Assembly (NCBI RefSeq): GCF_025642135.1
Contig: NZ_CP106793.1
Coordinates: 3,972,001 to 4,036,000 of the forward strand
Length of the DNA stretch: 64,000 bases
DNA from: Streptomyces cynarae
GTDB lineage: Bacteria; Actinomycetota; Actinomycetes; Streptomycetales; Streptomycetaceae
Reading direction: 5' to 3'
This document shows, piece after piece, positions 43,121 to 52,460 of this stretch. The notes under the pieces were generated by a model. It saw nothing but the letters and a program-made list of their open reading frames with translations, was not told the origin of the DNA and did no database searches. Within the stretch, counting starts at the first letter, position 1; every line of letters starts with the position of its first letter. Both the position numbers and the translations under genes were made by a program.

Positions 43121-43828
43121 TTACGGTGCGGGACGGCCCGACGCCCGGGCGTCCGGTTGTACGATCCCGGTCTCGTATGCGAGGACGACCGCCTGGACCC
43201 GGTCGCGCAGCTGAAGCTTGGTCAGGAGTCGCGCCACGTGCGTCTTCACCGTCGCCTCGCTGAGCGTCAACGAGGCGGCGATCTCGGCGTTGCTCAGGCC
43301 ACGCGCGACCAGGCCGAGCACCTCGTGCTCTCGCGGCGTGAGAGCGGACAGGTCCCGTCCTCTCGCCCGGGCGCCACTCGCAGCGGTCGGGACCGCCCCG
43401 GGGCGCGCCGCGTAGCGATGGACCAGGCGGCGGGTGATCGACGGCGCCAGCAGCGCGTCACCGGCGCGGACGAGCTGGACCGAGGCGACCAGTTGCTCGG
43501 GGGAGATGTCCTTGAGCAGGAACCCGCTGGCCCCGGCGGCCAGGGCCTCGTAGACGTACTCGTCCAGGTCGAACGTGGTCAGGATGATGATCCGCACTCC
43601 GTCGGGCCCGCCCGCGCCGTCCGCCAGGATGCGGCGAGTGGCCTCGATCCCGTCCACTTCGGGCATGCGGATGTCCATCAGCGCCACGTCCGGCCGATGC
43701 TCGGCGACGGCCGCGACCGCCTCCGCTCCGTCGGCCGCCTCCGCCACGACGTCGATTCCCGCCTCCCGCAGGATCAGCCGGAACCCGCCGCGGACCAGCG
43801 CCTGATCATCGGCGATGACGACCTTCAT
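43121..43828 (-). CDS. NarL/LuxR-family response regulator
   Basis: A 235-residue response regulator. The receiver domain has the acidic pair in VVIADDQALVRGG, phospho-acceptor Asp52 (ALMDIRMPEVDG) and Lys in GFLLKDISPE. The C-terminal LuxR-type helix-turn-helix reads LTPREHEVLGLVARGLSNAEIAASL and ATVKTHVARLLTKL. The ATG at 43828 overlaps the histidine-kinase stop as ATGA. It probably controls the divergent ABC/FtsX exporter operon at 45141. Confidence 0.93.
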   Translation of the reverse strand: MKVVIADDQALVRGGFRLILREAGIDVVAEAADGAEAVAAVAEHRPDVALMDIRMPEVDGIEATRRILADGAGGPDGVRIIILTTFDLDEYVYEALAAGASGFLLKDISPEQLVASVQLVRAGDALLAPSITRRLVHRYAARPGAVPTAASGARARGRDLSALTPREHEVLGLVARGLSNAEIAASLTLSEATVKTHVARLLTKLQLRDRVQAVVLAYETGIVQPDARASGRPAP

Positions 43829-44988
43829 GTCGGCAGGACCGCCCGCACCCACCAGCCGCCTTCCGCGCGCGGCCCCGCCTCGAACTCTCCGCCGTACAGC
43901 GCCAGCCGCTCCCGCAGCCCGAGCAGCCCCCGGCCCCAGTTGCCACCGGTGCCCGGGCCGTTGTCGCTGACCGTGATCAGGAGTTCGTCTCCCCAGTGGA
44001 TCGACACGGCGGTGGCCGCCTTCGCGGTATGTCGCAGAACGTTCGTCAAGGCTTCCTGAACCACCCGGTAGGCGGCGAGGTCCGCGCCCGGTGGCAGCGG
44101 CCGAGGGGGGCCGCTGACATCCAGCTTGACCGGAAGCCCCGCGGCGGACACCCGCTCGATCAGGGCAGGCAACTCGTGCAGACCCGGTTGCGGGTGCAGA
44201 GCGGCGCTCTCCCCGTCCCGCTGCGCCGGGCTGAGCAGCCCCAGCAGGTTCCGCAGCTCGGCCATGGCGACCCGGCCGCTGGCCTCCGCGGCCAGCAGCG
44301 CCTCCTCGGCCTCGCCCGGTGAGGTGTTCAGCATCTTGCGTGCCGCGCCGGTCTGGATCACCATCACGCTGACATTGTGCGTCACCACGTCGTGCAGCTC
44401 GGCCGAGATCCGGGCCCGCTCGGTCTCGATCGCCTGCAGTGTGGCGGTCTCCTGCTCGTCCGCGGCGCGCCGTAGCCGCGCGGCGGAATCGTTGAGCCTC
44501 CGCCGCAGTTCGCGAATACCGAGCCCGGCGATCACCGTGGGCGCGATGGTCAGCACCGCGGTGAGCCGGCCGGGGAACCTGGGCAGGGGGGAGTACGCGG
44601 TGGCGGCCAGCGTGACGACCACCACGCAGGCAATGGCCAGGTTCCGGTACTTGCTGTGGGCGATGGCGCTGTAGGCGGCGAACACCGCCGCACCGAGGGC
44701 CACTGGCGGCACCGTCGTCTGCTGTACGACCACGATGGCGGCGATGACCACCAGCCATGCGGAGATGGGGAACACCCGCCGCAGCGCGAGCGGCAGCGCG
44801 GTCAGCGCCACGAGGCCCAGAACCGGCCCATGGCTGGTGGTCTGTGCTGCTTCGAACACAGCGGCGGCGGCCGCCCCCACCGCGATCGCTCCATCCAGCG
44901 CGATCCCCCAGCCGGACGGGGCGGTGCGAGGCTCGGCCTGCCGAAAGAAGGCGAGCAGCGCCTTCATAAGAGCCGCCATGGGAATCAT
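43825..44988 (-). CDS. two-component sensor histidine kinase (HisKA_3)
   Basis: A 387-residue membrane kinase. Four to five hydrophobic segments fill residues 25-150. A HisKA_3 dimerisation domain follows, with the phospho-acceptor in ERARISAELHDVVTHNVSVM, then an HATPase domain with VVQEALTNVLRHT, DNGPGTGG and GLLGLRERL. The ATG at 44988 with GGGGAGG eight bases upstream is strongly preferred over in-frame starts further out. It pairs with the overlapping response-regulator gene and is divergent from the ABC operon, an arrangement usual for antimicrobial or envelope-stress sensing. Confidence 0.92.
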   Translation of the reverse strand: MIPMAALMKALLAFFRQAEPRTAPSGWGIALDGAIAVGAAAAAVFEAAQTTSHGPVLGLVALTALPLALRRVFPISAWLVVIAAIVVVQQTTVPPVALGAAVFAAYSAIAHSKYRNLAIACVVVVTLAATAYSPLPRFPGRLTAVLTIAPTVIAGLGIRELRRRLNDSAARLRRAADEQETATLQAIETERARISAELHDVVTHNVSVMVIQTGAARKMLNTSPGEAEEALLAAEASGRVAMAELRNLLGLLSPAQRDGESAALHPQPGLHELPALIERVSAAGLPVKLDVSGPPRPLPPGADLAAYRVVQEALTNVLRHTAKAATAVSIHWGDELLITVSDNGPGTGGNWGRGLLGLRERLALYGGEFEAGPRAEGGWWVRAVLPT

Positions 44989-45140
44989 TGTCGCCGCCTC
45001 CCCACCGCCGGGCATCATCCAGCAGGGGTACTTGCTTACATCCAGGGGATGACAGCGGCCCATGGTCAGCCGATTACGGTAGGCGATTTGGCCATGGCGA
45101 GCGACGCGTGAAGCGGCCTCGGCGATCCATCGTGCTGGTC

Positions 45141-45863
45141 ATGGAGACGCTCGTTCACCTGCAGAACGTATCGAAGCAGTACAACGGGGCCGCAACGCCT
45201 GCGGTGACAGGAGTGAACCTGGCAATCGCGCAGGGCGAAGCGGTCGCGATCATGGGCCCGTCCGGGAGCGGCAAGTCGACGCTGCTCAACTTGATTGCGG
45301 CGATGGACCGGCCGACCACCGGCACGGTGCAGGTCGGCCGGGACCGCGTGGACAAGATGAACGAGACCACCGCCGCCAAGTACCGGCGGCGCCAGGTCGG
45401 CATGATCTTCCAGTTCTTCAACCTGCTCGACGACATGACCGTCTTGGACAACATCCTGCTGCCCGCCCAGCTCGCCGGTGGCCGGTCGGACGCCGCGCGG
45501 CAGCGGGCCGACGAGCTGCTGGACAGGCTCCGGCTGAACCACCGCCGCGACGCCTACCCGGCGCGGCTGTCCGGCGGTGAGCGGCAGCGTGTGGCGATCG
45601 CCCGCGCCCTGATCAACCGGCCCGCGCTGCTGCTCGCCGACGAGCCGACCGGTGCGGTGGACACCAGGGCCGGAGAGGAGATCGGCGCACTGCTGCTGGA
45701 TCTGAACTCGACGGGGCAGACGCTGATCCTGGTCACCCACAACCCGGAGCTGGCCGCCAGGTACGCGAGCCGGGTGATCTCTGTCGCCGACGGCCGGATC
45801 AGGTCGGACTCGGCCAACCCGGCAGGTTCCGCGGGTGCGCCCGGCATGGGGGCCCAGCGATGA
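45141..45863 (+). CDS. ABC transporter ATP-binding protein (MacB/LolD type)
   Basis: A 240-residue ATPase with Walker A GPSGSGKST, Q-loop QFFNLLDDMTVLDN, signature LSGGERQRVAIARAL, Walker B ALLLADEPTGAVD and the switch histidine in LILVTHNPE. This is the MacB/LolD-like subfamily that partners FtsX permeases to export peptides or act as mechanotransducers. The start is the ATG at 45141 or a GTG at 45132; neither has a strong ribosome-binding site. The FtsX gene follows with an ATGA overlap. Confidence 0.9.
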   Translation: METLVHLQNVSKQYNGAATPAVTGVNLAIAQGEAVAIMGPSGSGKSTLLNLIAAMDRPTTGTVQVGRDRVDKMNETTAAKYRRRQVGMIFQFFNLLDDMTVLDNILLPAQLAGGRSDAARQRADELLDRLRLNHRRDAYPARLSGGERQRVAIARALINRPALLLADEPTGAVDTRAGEEIGALLLDLNSTGQTLILVTHNPELAARYASRVISVADGRIRSDSANPAGSAGAPGMGAQR

Positions 45864-48185
45864 CCGCGGTCCTCCGAGCGGCCCTGAGCGGCCTGCGCGG
45901 ACGCCGCCTGCAGGGCCTGATCATCGGCGTGGTCATGCTGTCGGCCACCGCAACCTCGACGGTCGCCCTGGGTCTGCTCGCAGGCGCCCATGGCGCGTTC
46001 GACCGTGCGTTCGCGAAACAGAACGGCGCCCACGTTGTCGTCACCGTGAACACCTCGGGCGCCGACGTCGGCCAACTGGCCGCGACGTCCCGGCTTTCCG
46101 GCGTGACGGCCGCGTCCGGCCCGTTCGGCGAGGTCGAGGTGACCGCGCGCGTCAAGGTTCCCGGAGTACCCGGCACGTCGACGACACCGCTCCGGATCGT
46201 CGGCCGGTCCACACCTGACGGCTCGGTGGACAACCTCACGCTGCTCGACGGCCACTGGCCGAACCGCGACGGGCAGATCGTGGTCGACCGAGGCAACGGG
46301 GTGTTCACCGGGTCGACTCTCACCATCGGCTCGCAGACGCTGACCGTGGTCGGTACCGCGAACTCGATCACCCACACCGCCGCCGGCTGGGTGACGCCGT
46401 CCCAGATCGCCTCGCTCCGGAGCGTGGTGGGAACCGGGGAGGCTCAGATGCTCTACCGGTTCACCCACGCCGAGTCGCAGTCCGCGATCGCCGCCGACAT
46501 CGCCTCGGTGCGGTCGGCGCTGCCGAGCGGCGCGGTGCTCGGCAGTACGTCCTATCTGGACGTTCGGCAAGCGGAACAGGGCGGGATCCAGCCTTGGGTG
46601 CCGTTCATCATCGCGTTCGGCGTGATCGCGCTGGTGATCTCGGTGCTGATCGTGGTGAACGTGGTGGCCGGTGCGGTGATCGCCGGAACCACCCGGATCG
46701 GTGTGCTCAAGGCGATCGGTTTCAGCCCGGTGCAGGTCGTCGTCTCGTACACGCTGCTGGTGCTGATTCCCGCGCTGGTCGGCTGCGCCGTCGGTGTCGT
46801 GGTCGGGAACCTGCTGGCGATTCCCATGCTCGAGGTGAACGCGCACGTCTTCCAGGTGGGGACGCTGAGCGTTCCGCTGTGGGTCGACGTCCTGGTTCCG
46901 CTGGCGGCACTCGCACTGACCGCGGTCGGCGGGGTCCTTCCCGCGCTGCGGGCGGGCCGGATGAGCGCCATCCAGGCGATCGCCACCGGCCGTGCCCCCG
47001 GCCGGTCCACGGCTTCTTCGCGCACCGGGCCGCGGCGCGCTGCGGTCACTCCCCCGCTCGATCACGCTCGGCCTGGCCGCGCCGGCCGCCCGGCCTGCCC
47101 GGACGGTGACGACCTGGGTGGTCATCGTGTTCGGCGCCGCGGCTGTGACGTTCGGCATCGGGTTGGGGTCGACGCTGAACCGGGTCGGCGACGACTCGCC
47201 CTACTCGCGTATGGCCGTGCAGGTGTCGGGCGGCACAGGCGGCAAGGCCCCGTCCCTGAGCGACGCGCAGCAGCGCGCGGTCGAGTCGGTGCTGAAAGCA
47301 CAGGACGGAACGCGGTACTACGTGACCGAGACCGACGCCCAGTTCAGCGTGCCCGGCGCGGTGCAGAAGGCAACCGCCACCGCCTACGGCGACACCCCGT
47401 CCCTGAGCGGGATTCCGCTGATCTCCGGCCGCTGGTACTCCGCCTCCCCAGGAGCCGCGGAGGTGGACGTGAACACCCTGTTCCTCACCGACACCGGCAC
47501 CTCGGTCGGGTCGACGTACACACTGATCTCCGGCCGACACCGGCTGACGGTCCACATCGTGGGCGAGGTGTTCAGGACGGGCAGTCAGCCCGCCATGTAC
47601 CTGAGCCGGGCCACGCTCTCCCGTATCGACCCGGGTGCGCAGCCGCAGTACTTCGACGTGGCCCTCCAGCCCGGCACCAGCGCGCAGGCGTACACCAACA
47701 ACGTGTCCGCGGCACTCGGCCACTCTTACCGGGCCACCTCCTCCCAGGCTTCGACCACGCAGTTCCTCGCCGTACTCACCTTGATCACGATGCTCACGGT
47801 CCTGATCACCGTGGTCGCCGGCCTCGGCGTGCTGAACACCGTGGCGCTGCAGATCCGCGAGCGAGCCCACGACATCGGCGTGTACAAGGCGATCGGCATG
47901 ACGCCGCGCCAGACCCTCCTCATGGCGGTGTGCTCGGTCGCCGGCGTCGGCCTGGTCGCCGGAATCGTCGGAGTCCCCGCCGGAGTCTTCCTGCACCATG
48001 CCGTGGTGCCGCTGATGGCGCACGCCGCGAACTCCGGATACCCGCAGTCCCTGCTGTCCGTGTACTCCACGCGCGAGCTGATCCTGCTGGGACTCGCCGG
48101 GCCGGTCATCGCAACCGTCGGCGCCCTCGGCCCGGCCGGCTGGGCGGCGCAGGCCGGAACGGCAAACGCCCTGCGCGCCGAATAG
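45860..48185 (+). pseudogene. FtsX-like ABC transporter permease, frameshifted
   Basis: Three frames together encode one permease of about 775 residues. The N-terminal half starts LRGRRLQGLIIGVVMLSATATS, includes a periplasmic domain and the FtsX helices VPFIIAFGVIALVISVLIVVN. A short middle part (HGFFAHRAAAR) and the C-terminal half (SITLGLAAPAARPARTV ... ALQIRERAHDIGVYKAIGMTP) lie in the other two frames. The breaks fall at about 46991-47010 and 47036-47056; each is repaired by one extra base in a C-rich run. Both breaks are minus-one, so sequencing error is plausible. It pairs with the ABC ATPase. Confidence 0.8.
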
Positions 48186-48245
48186 AGGGCCGGGGGCGGG
48201 CGCGTGCCGGCCCCAGGGCGCCCGTCCCCACCCTTGAACCGAACA

Positions 48246-48410
48246 CATGAGCCGGATGAAGAGGGTGGAGTGGCTCAGACATGGCCATCAGCACCCGGCG
48301 GGCGCCGGTGTACGGCCGACGCCCGTGGCCGACCAGCACGTTGTCGATCAGCAGCAGGTCGCCAGCGCGCCGGTCCGCATCGAGGGCGGAGGCGAGGCCC
48401 CGGCCCACGC
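48246..48410 (-). pseudogene. TauD/TfdA-family dioxygenase, C-terminal remnant
   Basis: About 55 residues of a 2-oxoglutarate/Fe(II) dioxygenase survive: [20 protein letters not shown] followed by [11 protein letters not shown], the segment with the distal metal histidine and the 2-oxoglutarate-binding arginine. The N-terminal part is replaced by an IS630 fragment and no natural stop is seen. Related enzymes hydroxylate amino acids in peptide biosynthesis clusters, so this may mark a lost cluster. Confidence 0.7.
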
Positions 48411-48463
48411 TGGGTCGCGTACTCGCCCGGTCGGACCCCAGAGGGCGCGGACGGTGCTCGGAA

Positions 48464-48752
48464 GGGTTGTGAGCAGTCCAGGGCCTGGATCTGCGACTTC
48501 TCGTCCACGCAGAACACCAACGCGCCCTCGGGCGGGCCCAGATACAGACCGACGACGTCGTGGACCTTGTCGACGATGTACGGGTCCGTCGACAGCTTGA
48601 AGGTCTCCGAGCGGTGCGGCTGCAGGCCGAACGCCCGCCAGATCCGCGACGCGCCGCACCCACCCCTCCAGCGCAGCCCGTTCCTCATCCGACAGGATCA
48701 ACTCGGCCTTGGAATCGCCCAGTACGCGCCCACCCCGCAACCTGCACATCTG
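48464..48752 (-). pseudogene. IS630-family transposase remnant
   Basis: Two pieces of an IS630-type transposase lie in different frames: [21 protein letters not shown] (start region), then [20 protein letters not shown] continuing through [20 protein letters not shown] to [14 protein letters not shown]. The DNA between the first helix and SRIWRAF is deleted and the C-terminal catalytic part is absent. No inverted-repeat ends were found. It abuts the dioxygenase remnant, so insertion and deletion probably destroyed that gene. Confidence 0.8.
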
Positions 48753-48815
48753 AACAGAATTCCTGACTCGGAAGACCAGGGCCGCGGCACTGGGCTCATC
48801 GGGCGGCGGACCGGG

Positions 48816-49865
48816 TCAGAACGTCAGTACCGCCCTCGCCACCCGCCCCGCGTGCGCGTCCGCCGCCGCCTTCTCGTAGTCCTCCACCGGGTAGGTCGCC
48901 GTCACCAACTCGTCCAGCAGCAGGCGGCCTTCGCGGTACATCCGGGCGTAGAGCGCGATGTCCCGCTGGGGACGGGAGGAGCCGTAGCGGCAGCCCAGGA
49001 CGGCCTTGTCCAGGTACATCGACGAGACCAGGAACGACGCCTCGGCCGTCGCCGGCGGGACGCCGAGGAGCACCGCCTGGCCGTGGCGGTCCAGGGCGTC
49101 GATGGCCGCGCGGATCAGCTCCACCCGGCCCACGCACTCGAACGCGTGGTCGGCGCCGGTGGGGAGGACGTCCTTCACGTCGTCCGTCGAGGTCAGGAAG
49201 TCGGTCGCACCGAACCGGCGGGCCACCGCCTCCTTCGCCGGGTTGGCGTCCACCGCCACGATCCGCGAGGCGCCTGCGATCCGCGCGCCCTGGAGGACGT
49301 TGAGACCGATTCCGCCCGTTCCGATGACGAGGACCGTGTCGCCCTGGTCCACCCGGGCGCGGTTCAGTACGGCGCCCACGCCGGTCAGGACCCCGCAGCC
49401 GATCAGGGCCGCCGACGGCAGCGGGATGTCCCTGGGGATGCGGACCGCCTGGACGGCCTTGACGACCGTCCGTTCTGCGAAGGCGGAGGTGGAGGCGAAC
49501 TGGTACACCGGCCCGCCGCGCCGCGTGAACGGGCGGCCGGGGCGGCCGATCGCCTGCCGGCACATCGTCGGGCGACCGCGGTCGCAGTCCGCGCACGTCC
49601 CGCAGTTGGCCAGGGTGGAGAGCGCCACGTGGTCGCCGGGTGCGACATGGGTGACGCCCGCGCCGACCGCTTCCACCACACCGGCGCCCTCATGGCCGAG
49701 CACCACGGGAACGGGGAAGGGGATGGTCCCGTCGACCACGGAGAGGTCGCTGTGGCACAGCCCCGCCGCGCAGATCGCCACGTGGAGCTCGCCGGGCCCC
49801 GGGTCCCGGACCTCCAGGTCGTCCACGATCCGGCTCTGGGTGCCGTCGTAGAGCACGCCTCGCAT
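48816..49865 (-). CDS. zinc-dependent alcohol dehydrogenase (MDR family)
   Basis: A 349-residue medium-chain dehydrogenase. The catalytic-zinc motifs GLCHSD and GHEGAGVVEAVG, the structural-zinc cluster CGTCADCDRGRPTMC, and the NAD loop VIGTGGIGLNVLQGA are all present. It resembles the class-III/aryl-alcohol type that oxidises primary alcohols to aldehydes. It lies ten bases after the acyl-CoA dehydrogenase on the same strand. The aldehyde dehydrogenase at 6103 could take its product, though it is far away. Confidence 0.9.
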   Translation of the reverse strand: MRGVLYDGTQSRIVDDLEVRDPGPGELHVAICAAGLCHSDLSVVDGTIPFPVPVVLGHEGAGVVEAVGAGVTHVAPGDHVALSTLANCGTCADCDRGRPTMCRQAIGRPGRPFTRRGGPVYQFASTSAFAERTVVKAVQAVRIPRDIPLPSAALIGCGVLTGVGAVLNRARVDQGDTVLVIGTGGIGLNVLQGARIAGASRIVAVDANPAKEAVARRFGATDFLTSTDDVKDVLPTGADHAFECVGRVELIRAAIDALDRHGQAVLLGVPPATAEASFLVSSMYLDKAVLGCRYGSSRPQRDIALYARMYREGRLLLDELVTATYPVEDYEKAAADAHAGRVARAVLTF

Positions 49866-49875
49866 CGCAACCCCC

Positions 49876-51030
49876 TCAGCCCTTGGTTCCCCTGGGTTCC
49901 TTCGGCAGGCCGAGCACGCGCTCGGCGATGATCGTGCGCTGGATCTCGTCGGAGCCGCCGTAAATGGTGTCGGCCCGGCTGAACAGGAACAGGTGCTGGA
50001 GCGGGTCCAGCGCGTACGGTTCCGTGGGCGACCAGTCGGCGGGGCCTGCCGCGCCTGCCGCGCCCCTGACCTGCATCGCGAGTTCGCCCAGGCGCTGGTG
50101 CCAGTGCGCCCACAGCAGTTTGGCCACGCTGGGCGCGGCCGGGTCCGTCGTGTCGCCGAGGGTGCGCAGGGCGTTCCAGCGCATCGTCCGCAGTTCGGCC
50201 CACTGGGTGACGAGGCGGTCGCGCAGGACGGGGTCGTCCGCCGCGCCGGTGGCCAGGGCCGTGCGGACGACCTCGGCGAGTTCGTTCGCGAAGCCGATCT
50301 GCTGGGCGAGGGTGGAGACGCCGCGTTCGAAGCCGAGCAGGCTCATCGCCACGCGCCAGCCGTTGCCCTCGCCGCCGACGACGTGTTCGGCGCGGGCCGC
50401 CGCCCCGTCGAAGAACACCTCGTTGAACTCGCTGGTCCCGGTGAGCTGGCGGATGGGGCGGACCTCGATACGGCCGGGCTGGTCCATCGGGACGAGGAGG
50501 AAGGTCAGGCCGTGGTGGCGGTGGGAGGTGGGGTCTGTACGGGCGAGGACGAAGCACCAGTCCGCCTCGTGGGCGAGGGAGGTCCAGGTCTTCTGGCCGG
50601 TGACGCGGTACGAGGTGGGGGTGTCGCGCACGGCGGCGGTGCGCAGGCCCGCCAGGTCGGAGCCGGCGCCGGGTTCGCTGTAGCCCTGGCACCAGAGTTC
50701 CTCGCCCCGGGCTATGGGCGGCAGGAAGCGGGACTTCTGGGCCTGGGTGCCGTGGGTGAGGAGGGTGGGGGCGAGGAGGTTCTCCCCTATGTGGCCGGAG
50801 CGGGGTGGTGCCTGGGAGCGGGCGTACTCCTCCGCCCAGACGACCTGTTGGGTGAGAGGGGCGCGGCGGTTGCCGTAGCCGTCCTCGGGCCAGGACAGGC
50901 CGATCCAGCCGGCTCGGCCGAGGGTGCGTTCCCAGGATCGGCGGGTGTGGGGGGTGCCGAGGTGGGCTTCCAGCCAGGTGCGGACCTGCGCACGGAACAC
51001 CTCGTCTTGCGGGTCTGGCTCGAAGTTCAT
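49876..51030 (-). CDS. acyl-CoA dehydrogenase, steroid-type large subunit
   Basis: A 384-residue acyl-CoA dehydrogenase with GEELWCQGYSEPGAGSDLAG, VTGQKTWTSLAHEADWC and the C-terminal IYGGSDEIQRTIIAERVLGLP. At the position of the usual catalytic glutamate (YEGTSEIQ) there is glycine, as in subunits of alpha2-beta2 steroid-type dehydrogenases that carry the base elsewhere or on a partner. It is followed by the alcohol dehydrogenase gene. A 420-base repeat-rich gap separates it from the upstream SDR gene; shared transcription is possible. Confidence 0.88.
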   Translation of the reverse strand: MNFEPDPQDEVFRAQVRTWLEAHLGTPHTRRSWERTLGRAGWIGLSWPEDGYGNRRAPLTQQVVWAEEYARSQAPPRSGHIGENLLAPTLLTHGTQAQKSRFLPPIARGEELWCQGYSEPGAGSDLAGLRTAAVRDTPTSYRVTGQKTWTSLAHEADWCFVLARTDPTSHRHHGLTFLLVPMDQPGRIEVRPIRQLTGTSEFNEVFFDGAAARAEHVVGGEGNGWRVAMSLLGFERGVSTLAQQIGFANELAEVVRTALATGAADDPVLRDRLVTQWAELRTMRWNALRTLGDTTDPAAPSVAKLLWAHWHQRLGELAMQVRGAAGAAGPADWSPTEPYALDPLQHLFLFSRADTIYGGSDEIQRTIIAERVLGLPKEPRGTKG

Positions 51031-51335
51031 GGTTTCCGCCTTGTGTCGTCCGCCGGCGCTGCGTGGTGGCGGCCGGAGGGTTTCTCGCCCCCGCCGCCCC
51101 TACCCGTCCCGTCCCTGGGGGCTGCGCCCCCAGACCCCCGCTTCGGCCTGACGGCCTCGTCCTCGAACTCCCCCAAACTCTTCGAGCAGGGGGACCCCCA
51201 GACGGACTCGATATGGCGGGGCAGCCCCCCGCCATCAGGGGCGCGAGGAACTGCGCGACCAGCCACAACGAACCCGTAGCCGCCGACACACCCGCAGCCC
51301 CGAGCTCTACCGCGCCCCGCGCAGGCCCGGCGCGA
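51031..51335. repeat. repeat-rich intergenic region
   Basis: No gene is visible. The gap holds a perfect hairpin at 51115-51133 (CTGGGGG-CTGCG-CCCCCAG), G/C-run elements at 51171-51236 and copy 2 of the dispersed 47-bp repeat at 51240-51286. All three kinds are typical of Streptomyces intergenic repeats. The hairpin could weaken transcription from the SDR gene into the acyl-CoA dehydrogenase gene. Confidence 0.6.
51240..51286 (+). repeat. dispersed 47-bp intergenic repeat, copy 2
   Basis: It begins GGCGCGAGGAACTGCGCGAC and differs from copy 1 (9323-9369) at about six positions, with the first 28 bases differing at one. Confidence 0.65.
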
Positions 51336-51448
51336 GCGGCACCACGCAAGCCCAGCCCGCACGGCACCACGCAAGCCCAGCCCGCACGGCACCACACAAA
51401 CCCAGCCCGCACGGCACCGCACAAACCCAGCCCGCACGGCACCGCAAA
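51336..51448. repeat. 25-bp tandem repeat array
   Basis: About 4.5 copies of a 25-base unit (core CACGGCACCACGCAAGCCCA plus GCCCG) directly abut the SDR stop codon. Units drift from CACGCAAG to CGCACAAA across the array. There are no unique spacers, so it is not a CRISPR. Confidence 0.8.
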
Positions 51449-51450
51449 GC

Positions 51451-52350
51451 TCAGCGGCCGCGGCGTGCCGCCCTCTCCATCGCCTCCACCTGCTCCAGCA
51501 GCGGCATCGGGTCCGTCCCCACCGTTCCCGGCAGGAAGTCCGCGATCCTCTCCGGGGTCCACGCGCCCTCCGCGTACGCCGCTCTCAGCTCCCTCGGCTG
51601 TGCCCAGACCGCCAGTTTCGGGCCCGCGATCGTGTACACCTGGCCCGTGACGCCCTCCTCCTTCGCGCGGTCGGACAGGAGGTAGACCACCAGCGCCGCC
51701 ACGTCCTCGGGGTCGCCGATCTCCTTCAGTTCCATGGGGACGTTCGCCGACATGCGGGTCCGGGCCACGGGGGCCACCGCGTTCGCCGTCACCCCGTACT
51801 TGTGCAGACCCAGGGCCGCGCTGCGGACAAGGGAGATGATTCCGCCTTTTGCCGCGCTGTAGTTGGCCTGCGACACGGAGCCCTGGTGGTTGCCGCTCGT
51901 GAAACCGATCAGCGTGCCCGAGCGCTGCTCCCGCATCACCGCCGACGCCGCGCGGAACACCGTGAACGTGCCCTTGAGGTGTGTGGCGAGCACCGGGTCC
52001 CACTCGTGCTCGGTCATGTTGAACAGCATCCGTTCGCGCAGGATGCCCGCCACGCACACCACCCCGTCCAGGCGGCCGTACGCCGCGAGCGCCCGGTCCA
52101 CCACCCGCTGCCCGCCCGCCATGGTCGAGATGTCGTCGGCGACCGCGACGGCCTCCCCGCCCGCCGCCTCGATCTCCTTGACCACGGCGTCGGCGATCTC
52201 GCTCGTGGGCGAGGCGCCGTCCACCAGGACCCCGTAGTCGTTGACGACGACCCGCGCCCCCTCCGCCGCCGCGGCCAGCGCCACCGCCCGCCCGATGCCT
52301 CGGCCCGCGCCCGTCACCGCGACGACCTTGCCCGCCAGGAAGTTCGCCAT
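51451..52350 (-). CDS. SDR-family oxidoreductase (hydroxyacyl-CoA dehydrogenase-like)
   Basis: A 299-residue short-chain dehydrogenase. The cofactor motif TGAGRGIGRAVALAAAAEG, then VVNDYGV, VCVAGIL (in place of NNAG) and the catalytic SQANYSAAKGG are visible. The VNDYGV...A-x-x-V-V-x-E-I-x-A-A-G-G-E-A pattern matches the dehydrogenase part of peroxisomal multifunctional enzyme 2, which oxidises 3-hydroxyacyl-CoA. It ends in a tandem repeat array and is divergent from the cyclase gene with two weak operators between. Confidence 0.87.
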   Translation of the reverse strand: MANFLAGKVVAVTGAGRGIGRAVALAAAAEGARVVVNDYGVLVDGASPTSEIADAVVKEIEAAGGEAVAVADDISTMAGGQRVVDRALAAYGRLDGVVCVAGILRERMLFNMTEHEWDPVLATHLKGTFTVFRAASAVMREQRSGTLIGFTSGNHQGSVSQANYSAAKGGIISLVRSAALGLHKYGVTANAVAPVARTRMSANVPMELKEIGDPEDVAALVVYLLSDRAKEEGVTGQVYTIAGPKLAVWAQPRELRAAYAEGAWTPERIADFLPGTVGTDPMPLLEQVEAMERAARRGR

Positions 52351-52382
52351 GCTCAGCCCCTCCCCTTGCCCTTCCGGAGTTT

Positions 52383-52397
52383 CTGACCGTCCGTTAG
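52383..52397. promoter_or_regulatory. CTGACG-type operator, site 11 (weak)
   Basis: CTGACCGTCCGTTAG has two arm mismatches; it lies 32 bases upstream of the SDR start. Confidence 0.45.
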
Positions 52398-52415
52398 ATT
52401 CTCTCGCAGTCGGAT

Positions 52416-52430
52416 TTTACGGGTCGTCAG
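52416..52430. promoter_or_regulatory. CTGACG-type operator, site 12 (half-conserved)
   Basis: TTTACGGGTCGTCAG keeps one perfect half; it lies 30 bases upstream of the cyclase start and 33 bases from site 11. Confidence 0.35.
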
Positions 52431-52460
52431 ATACTCCGAGGCAAGCCCCCGGGAGGGCCG

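Noticed and set aside
48464..48752. A functional insertion sequence
   Set aside because: The transposase lacks its middle and catalytic C-terminus, is split in two frames and has no visible inverted ends.
51336..51448. Possible CRISPR array
   Set aside because: The 25-bp units are contiguous, with no spacers and no cas genes nearby.
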